A DNA stretch of 64,000 nucleotides from Longimicrobiales bacterium (lineage in GTDB: Bacteria > Gemmatimonadota > Gemmatimonadetes > Longimicrobiales > Gaopeijiaceae): assembly GCA_951828585.1 (NCBI GenBank), contig OX639991.1, positions 372,001 to 436,000 of the forward strand, in the 5' to 3' direction. The translations under genes and the position numbers were made by a program. Every line of letters begins with the position of its first letter. The stretch's first letter is position 1. The notes under the pieces were generated by a model. That model had not been told where the DNA came from. It worked only from the letters and a program-made list of their open reading frames with translations, and did not search any database. Shown piece after piece: positions 59,307-64,000 of the stretch.

Positions 59307-60428
59307 CTACCCTGCCGGCCCAATCGAAATGCCTGCCGGATAGGCGCCCACTTCGATCGTCTGCACGACCTCGTAGGTCTCCGTGTCGATCTTCACCACG
59401 GTGCCCACGTCGGCGTTGTTCTCGACCTCACGGTTGGGCGTGTAGGTGCCCTTCAGGTTGCGGTTCGACACGAACAGGTAGCGCCCGTCGGCGGTGACGG
59501 CGCTACCGTGCGGCTCCACGATCCCCGGCGCGGTGATCCGCTGCACCACGGTCCACCCGTCGGTCTCGACCACGATCACGGCGTCGTCGTCCTTGGCGCC
59601 GAAGTACACCCGGTCGCCGTCCGGCGAGAAGACGGGGTGCCACGGCTGCGTGCCCACGTCCACCTCGGCCACGAGCCCGGCCGCGGGGTCGGCGGCGTCG
59701 AAGACCAGGAGCTTCCCGGTCAGCTGGGCCGTCGCGACGAGGTGGCGGCGGTCGGGGGACAGCGCGAACTGCACGAAGGTGTGCGGGGGACCGTCGACGT
59801 TGACAAGGTCGAGCTGGCCGGAGCTCTCGCCGAGGACCGCGAAGCGATTCTCGACCAGGGAAGCCGCGAAGACGCGCTCCGTCCCCGGGTCGACGGCCAG
59901 GGCGTGGGGACGCGGGAAGAAGACATCCAGCTCCTCGATGCCCATGTCGACCGGGTGGATCACGCCAATGCGCTGCGGGGGGTTCACCGCCATCATCGAG
60001 CGGCCCACGTAGAGCTTCCGGGACGACGGGTCGACGGCCAGCAGCCCCGGCGTCTCGAAGGGCGCGCGGCCGACCAGCTCGTTCTCGGAGTTGAAGCGCA
60101 GGACGTGCCCCCCGCCGATCAGCGACACGTACCAGTGCCCGCCGTCGGGATCCACCGCCGTGTGATGGGGACGCGAGTTGGCGTCGAACCCGTACTGCAT
60201 CACGTCGATCGTCGCGACCACCTCGCCGGACCCCGCGTCGATCACCGAAACGCTCGCTGAGGACTGGTTCGCGACGTAGACGCGTTCGGCGGCCGGGGGC
60301 GGCTCGGTGGACGGGGCCTCTTCATCGGCCGTACACGCCACTACGCCAATCCCGGCCAGCAGGAGTCCTCCCAACATCCATTTGCCATGCATCGCCATGC
60401 CTCGTTTCAAGACGTTGTCACCTCTCAT
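59307..60428 (-). CDS. YncE-like propeller lipoprotein
   Basis: A lipoprotein signal (MLGGLLLAGIGVVAC) is followed by YVTN-type blades: RVYVANQSSASVSVIDAGSG, FALSPDRRHLVATAQLTGKL, PVFSPDGDRVYFGAKDDDAV, GRYLFVSNRNLKGTY. The propeller faces the periplasm; the ligand is unknown. ATG 60428 overlaps the stop of the choice-of-anchor-B gene (ATGA). A second ATG at 60398 gives a shorter, more usual signal peptide. Either way the two genes are coupled. Confidence 0.85.
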   Translation of the reverse strand: MRGDNVLKRGMAMHGKWMLGGLLLAGIGVVACTADEEAPSTEPPPAAERVYVANQSSASVSVIDAGSGEVVATIDVMQYGFDANSRPHHTAVDPDGGHWYVSLIGGGHVLRFNSENELVGRAPFETPGLLAVDPSSRKLYVGRSMMAVNPPQRIGVIHPVDMGIEELDVFFPRPHALAVDPGTERVFAASLVENRFAVLGESSGQLDLVNVDGPPHTFVQFALSPDRRHLVATAQLTGKLLVFDAADPAAGLVAEVDVGTQPWHPVFSPDGDRVYFGAKDDDAVIVVETDGWTVVQRITAPGIVEPHGSAVTADGRYLFVSNRNLKGTYTPNREVENNADVGTVVKIDTETYEVVQTIEVGAYPAGISIGPAG

Positions 60429-62776
60429 GAGATGGGGGTCCGCCCCCTCTTCTTGACGATGAAGAGTCCTTCCCCCATCGACGTCACGACCACGATCCCG
60501 GACTTGAAGAACGGGTAGTTGCTCCACGAACCGCGCATCGCTGGCGAGTCCGGGCCCGGCAGCGTGTCGAAGAAGCCGACCTCGCGGGGGTTCTCCGCGT
60601 CCGAGACGTCGAACACGCGCAGCCCGCTGTTGTAGTTGGACTGGAACATCAGGTCGCCCACGATGTAGAGGTTGTGGTCGCTCGACGTGTTCTCCGAGAA
60701 GAATTCCTTGGCGAGGATGGGTTCGTCGAGGTCCTTGACGTCCCAGATCAGCGTCCGCGTGTTCGAGACCAGCTGGAACTCGTCCGTTTCGTCGCCCATG
60801 AAGAAGTAGGCCTGGTCTTCGGTGAGCCAACCCTGGTGGGCGTAGCCGATGTTGGGGTAGGTGGCCACCGACAGCGCGAAAGGATTCTCCTTGTCGGTCA
60901 CGTCGGCAATGCTGAGGGCGTTCTCGTTCGCGCCGAAGCAGATCTCCTTGCCGTGGTGCTCCTCGTCGGGCCCACGGTAGAGGACGCACTGCGCGTCATG
61001 GGTGTACCCAGTTCCCGACCGTCCGGTGTTCGCGTCGGCGAAGCATCCCGCGAAGGTGGGGTTCTTCGGATCCCGGATGTCGATCATATGGAGGCCACCG
61101 CCGCAGGTGTCGCCCCCGGCGCTGCTGCCCACGGCGTATGCGAAGCCCGTCTCTTCGTTGATGACGATGTTGTGGACGCTGTTGATGCGGTCGTAGTGGG
61201 CGTCCTCGTCGAAGGTGAGCATGGTTCCCGAGAACTCGCGCAGTCGCGTGAGGTCGAAGACCTGCATCCCGTGATTCCCGGAGATGTCCGACACGACGAA
61301 CACGTGGTCGCTGTACACCTTCATGTCGCGCCAGGAGGTTCCCGGGATGCCTTCGGTCCTGGGCAGGTTCCCCACCACGACGGGGTTGGCCGGGTTCGTC
61401 ACGTCGACGAACGAGGTGCCGTCCATGCGCCCCACGAGGGCGTACTCGCGCTGGGTCTCCGGATCGGTCCACCCCCAGATGTCGTTGAGGCGGGTGCCGC
61501 GCTCGCCGCCCAGTGCGCTGACCGGAAGGTATGCGACGAGATCCATGTCGTTGCAGCCGAACACGGAGGCCTCGCCTTCCGAGCAGTCGAGCTGCCCTCC
61601 GACGACCGGGTCGAATTCCGCGATCTCCGTGAAGACCGACGCGGCGGGGCTCCAGCCGTCTCCATCTCTTTCGAAGATCTGGGCCGTGCCGGCGCCGTAG
61701 TCGGCTCCGGGCATGCCGGACACGAGGACATCGCCGTCCTGGGCGACTACTCTTCCCACTCCGTCGCCGGCCCGCGGGTCCGCTGTGGTGATCTTGCGGA
61801 CCGAGGTCCAGTCGCCGTTGGCATCCGTCGCGAATTCGTAGATGGCTCCCCGGCGCGAGTTCACGCCACCGGCCCCGATCCACAGTGTGCCGCCGTCGCT
61901 GGCCAGGGACGAGCCGAACATGTCTCCGACGCCGCCGTCAAAGGCCATGAATGTCCCCGTCTCGGTCCATTCGCCGTCCTGGCGGGCGAAAGCGGCAACG
62001 GTGCCGGCGGTCTCGCCGAACGGGTTGCCCGCCGCCACCAGAATGCGGTCCCCGACGACCAGAGCCTCGGTGCCGAACCAGGCCCCCGGTCCATCATCGG
62101 ACGTCAATTCGGCGGTCATGGTCCAGCCATCCGCTCCGCGCTCGTAGACGTACGCGGCCCCCGCCGCCGAATCGGCCTGGGTCGCGCCAACCACCAGCAG
62201 GTCGCCCGACAGGGCCAGAGTAACGCCGAATGCGGTGCGTTCCTCTCCCCCGGGAGACTCGAGCACAGCCTCCTGAACCCAGGCGCCGTTCTCATGACGG
62301 AAAACGAGTACGAGGCCGTCTCCCCCGCGCGGTGCAGCCGCATTCAGGGCGGCCCGGTCCCCGCTGAGCACGACGGAACTCCCTACGATCATTCCCTCGG
62401 GCAGGCCTTCGGCGACGATCATTCCGTCTTCCCGCCACTCCGACCCCGTCCGTACATAGACGTGGACGGCGCCACTCGCCGGCGGGAAGGGACTGAAGGA
62501 CGTGACGAGCAGACGGTCTCCCGATGCGGCCACGTCGTTCCCGAAGCCGTCTCCCTCGGCGGGCTCCGGAGCCGTCAACCTGCCCGTCTCCATCCAGCTA
62601 TCGCCGCTCCGGGTGTAGACGTACACCACACCCCCGCTCGGGCCACGGGTCGCGGCCACGAGGATCTGGTCTCCGTTCACGACCACACCCTCACCGAAGC
62701 CCTGGGCGCTCAGCGCCCCGGACAGCAGGCCGATACCGGCCAGGGACACGAACGCGCCCCGGAACACTCTCTTCAT
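60425..62776 (-). CDS. Choice-of-anchor-B family protein (paralog)
   Basis: The 783-aa protein has the same layout as the one at 51574-53955: signal peptide (MKRVFRGAFVSLAGIGLLSG, near ALSAQ), an FG-GAP-like N-terminal half (ILVAATRGPSGGVVYVYTRS), and the LVIVD half (NDIWGWTDPETQREYALVGR, NTSSDHNLYIVGDLMFQSNY, NPREVGFFDTLPGPDSPAMR). The C-terminal halves of the two paralogs are strongly alike. GAGGAAACGAGC precedes the ATG. It leads an operon with the YncE-like lipoprotein. Confidence 0.88.
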   Translation of the reverse strand: MKRVFRGAFVSLAGIGLLSGALSAQGFGEGVVVNGDQILVAATRGPSGGVVYVYTRSGDSWMETGRLTAPEPAEGDGFGNDVAASGDRLLVTSFSPFPPASGAVHVYVRTGSEWREDGMIVAEGLPEGMIVGSSVVLSGDRAALNAAAPRGGDGLVLVFRHENGAWVQEAVLESPGGEERTAFGVTLALSGDLLVVGATQADSAAGAAYVYERGADGWTMTAELTSDDGPGAWFGTEALVVGDRILVAAGNPFGETAGTVAAFARQDGEWTETGTFMAFDGGVGDMFGSSLASDGGTLWIGAGGVNSRRGAIYEFATDANGDWTSVRKITTADPRAGDGVGRVVAQDGDVLVSGMPGADYGAGTAQIFERDGDGWSPAASVFTEIAEFDPVVGGQLDCSEGEASVFGCNDMDLVAYLPVSALGGERGTRLNDIWGWTDPETQREYALVGRMDGTSFVDVTNPANPVVVGNLPRTEGIPGTSWRDMKVYSDHVFVVSDISGNHGMQVFDLTRLREFSGTMLTFDEDAHYDRINSVHNIVINEETGFAYAVGSSAGGDTCGGGLHMIDIRDPKNPTFAGCFADANTGRSGTGYTHDAQCVLYRGPDEEHHGKEICFGANENALSIADVTDKENPFALSVATYPNIGYAHQGWLTEDQAYFFMGDETDEFQLVSNTRTLIWDVKDLDEPILAKEFFSENTSSDHNLYIVGDLMFQSNYNSGLRVFDVSDAENPREVGFFDTLPGPDSPAMRGSWSNYPFFKSGIVVVTSMGEGLFIVKKRGRTPIS

Positions 62777-63011
62777 GCTCGTTTCCTCGGAACTGTTGAA
62801 GGACCTGACAAAGCGTTGCGGTCCATGGGGAACCGATACCGTCCGAACCGTGGACCGCCAGTAAGGCTGGCACGTTTCCAGCCGTCGGACAAGGTTGGCG
62901 GGTGCTGACTGACAGGTTGGGGGGTGCCGGCCTTCCGGTACGGGGCAGCGATCCGCTCAGAGGCACCTCAACTCGACGTTCACGGGAATGGGGGACCGAT
63001 CCCCCCGGCTC

Positions 63012-64000
63012 CTACCCGGCTGCTGCCACCCCTGTGACATCGTCCAGAAGCCTGCTGGCCTCCGACAGGCCCTCGACGACCTTGTTCGTCTGGCGCCGGG
63101 CTTCGGTCATCACAAAGAGGAATCGATCCGATTCCGCCTCCCGCAAGGGCTCCAGCTCGGGCACCCTGGCCAGCTTGGGAAGCGGGGCGCGCGGCGTCGC
63201 CGGATCGTGTTCGAAACGGGCACCCTCCGCGTATCCCAAGTGGACCAGAATCCGGCCCAGCCTGAGAAGCACTTCATTCGCGGCGGCGGGATCCAGATGC
63301 CCCTCCTCGAGGTTCTCGTAGAATGACTCCACCCGTTGCGAGAGGGCGTCGAACGCGGCACGGACGGGAACGAGGTTGAACCCTCTTTTTCCGAGGTCCT
63401 TGGTGATGGTGGCCTCGTAACCCTCGAGCGCTTCGTTCAACTCGGCCATCGTTTCGCGGAAATCCAGAGGGATGATCTCGTCGTCCAGGAATCGCAGGAT
63501 CGCCGTGATGTACACACGCAGGTCGCGCTCGAGATTGTCGCGGTCGGCGACCTCAAGCCGGTCCGCCTCGGTGTGCCAGGCGATGTTGCCGCCACACCCT
63601 CCGACCGGGTAGAACCCGAGCCGCTCCCGCTCCTCGCGCGGCATGTTCGACAGGAGCATGAAGAAAGACGAGATGCCCAGCTCATTAAAGGAGTAGTCCC
63701 CCGCCCTGGGGGGACGCTCGTGTCCGGCCTCGACGCCCGCGACGGACTGGATCGAGGTGCGGCAAGCCTCTCCGGCCTCGGCCATCCATGCCACCTGGTC
63801 GTAGTTCGTAGCGCCCCGGCAGCCCGGCGAGTCGATGTTGACGGTCGCGACGCAGTGCCTGGACAGCTCGAGCCCGAAGTTGTCCGCGTACCAGGCGGAT
63901 CCGCCGTAACGCCCGGTGGAGTGCGCGGGCCACCAGGCCACTCTGAGGGAGCGGCGCAGCTCGTCGCGATGTCCGTGGAAGATGCGGGCGAGTTCCAGAA
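63012..64000 (-). CDS. M28-like metallopeptidase, C-terminal part (runs off the window)
   Basis: At least 329 residues are visible. The reading enters at the window edge (LARIFHGHRDELRRSLRVAW) and shows RYGGSAWYADNFGLEL, CVATVNIDSPGCRGATNYDQ and GGNIAWHTEADRLEVADRDN, where the last zinc histidine would be. A long helical tail follows. It resembles M28 peptidases with a PA insert, such as glutamate carboxypeptidase-type enzymes. The N-terminus and most zinc ligands lie beyond 64000. Confidence 0.8.
   Translation of the reverse strand, partial: LELARIFHGHRDELRRSLRVAWWPAHSTGRYGGSAWYADNFGLELSRHCVATVNIDSPGCRGATNYDQVAWMAEAGEACRTSIQSVAGVEAGHERPPRAGDYSFNELGISSFFMLLSNMPREERERLGFYPVGGCGGNIAWHTEADRLEVADRDNLERDLRVYITAILRFLDDEIIPLDFRETMAELNEALEGYEATITKDLGKRGFNLVPVRAAFDALSQRVESFYENLEEGHLDPAAANEVLLRLGRILVHLGYAEGARFEHDPATPRAPLPKLARVPELEPLREAESDRFLFVMTEARRQTNKVVEGLSEASRLLDDVTGVAAAG

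Noticed and set aside
60674-62908. 744-aa plus-strand frame opposite the second choice-of-anchor-B gene
   Set aside because: Antisense shadow with no recognisable domain.

Overview
The window is a high-GC bacterial chromosome segment. Its gene content resembles Gemmatimonadota (for example sponge- or marine-associated lineages) more than any other group I can name. It holds a DUF5916 outer-membrane protein, two choice-of-anchor-B proteins, a VPS10/BNR-repeat exoprotein, a PD40-amidohydrolase fusion, an FG-GAP protein, M28 peptidases, a serine beta-lactamase-like hydrolase, a 6-bladed propeller and many lipoproteins. The assignment comes from gene repertoire and GC content only; no rRNA is present.

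Layout, 1-14.9 kb: a mobile-element graveyard. An ISNCY-type transposase gene (minus strand) is split by a complete IS1380-family element (734-2617) with a 4-bp target duplication. An ECF sigma factor gene follows, and a complete IS3-family element (3968-5456, 3-bp duplication CAT) has inserted exactly at its start codon. Next come an AraC-type regulator, an IS1595 relic, prophage-like small genes, a frameshifted terminase large-subunit relic and an HNH nuclease gene. A tRNA-Pro(CGG) gene lies beside a broken tRNA-Ser and a tRNA 3'-end relic. The stretch 10.46-14.8 kb looks like a decayed integrative mobilizable element: tRNA att-like end, MobC, truncated relaxase, cargo, and a tyrosine-integrase C-terminal fragment. 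The cargo is a secreted Cys-rich protein plus a beta-propeller protein.

Layout, 14.9-64 kb: mostly chromosomal functions tied to the cell envelope and extracellular degradation. There is a glycoside hydrolase pair (GH2-like with a barrel-like tail, then GH3), a two-gene AbiEii-like module, an LRR lipoprotein broken by a frameshift, and a DUF5916 protein with a Cys-rich membrane peptide. Then come a Clp-N/TolB-propeller fusion, an esterase lipoprotein, a fused hydantoinase A/B with an SDR, a YjiH-type membrane protein, DinB, a beta-lactamase-like hydrolase, a YjbQ-like protein, an ATPase relic, a second SDR, the VPS10 protein, and the TolB-amidohydrolase. Further on are an M28 peptidase interrupted by an in-frame TGA, two choice-of-anchor-B proteins, a lipoprotein, a UMF1-type MFS transporter, a DUF1232 protein, an FG-GAP protein, a YncE-like propeller lipoprotein and the C-terminal part of a second M28-like protein.

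The more unusual signals are: the IME-borne Cys-rich/propeller pair; the GH2-barrel fusion under a perfect palindrome; the Clp-N/TolB fusion; an in-frame TGA in the M28 gene; an interspersed repeat of about 76 bp at the 5' ends of two unrelated genes; a 12-nt SE-coding repeat at two loci; and a hairpin mini-element that carries a gene's stop codon. All functional calls come from reading the sequence; no database search was run.
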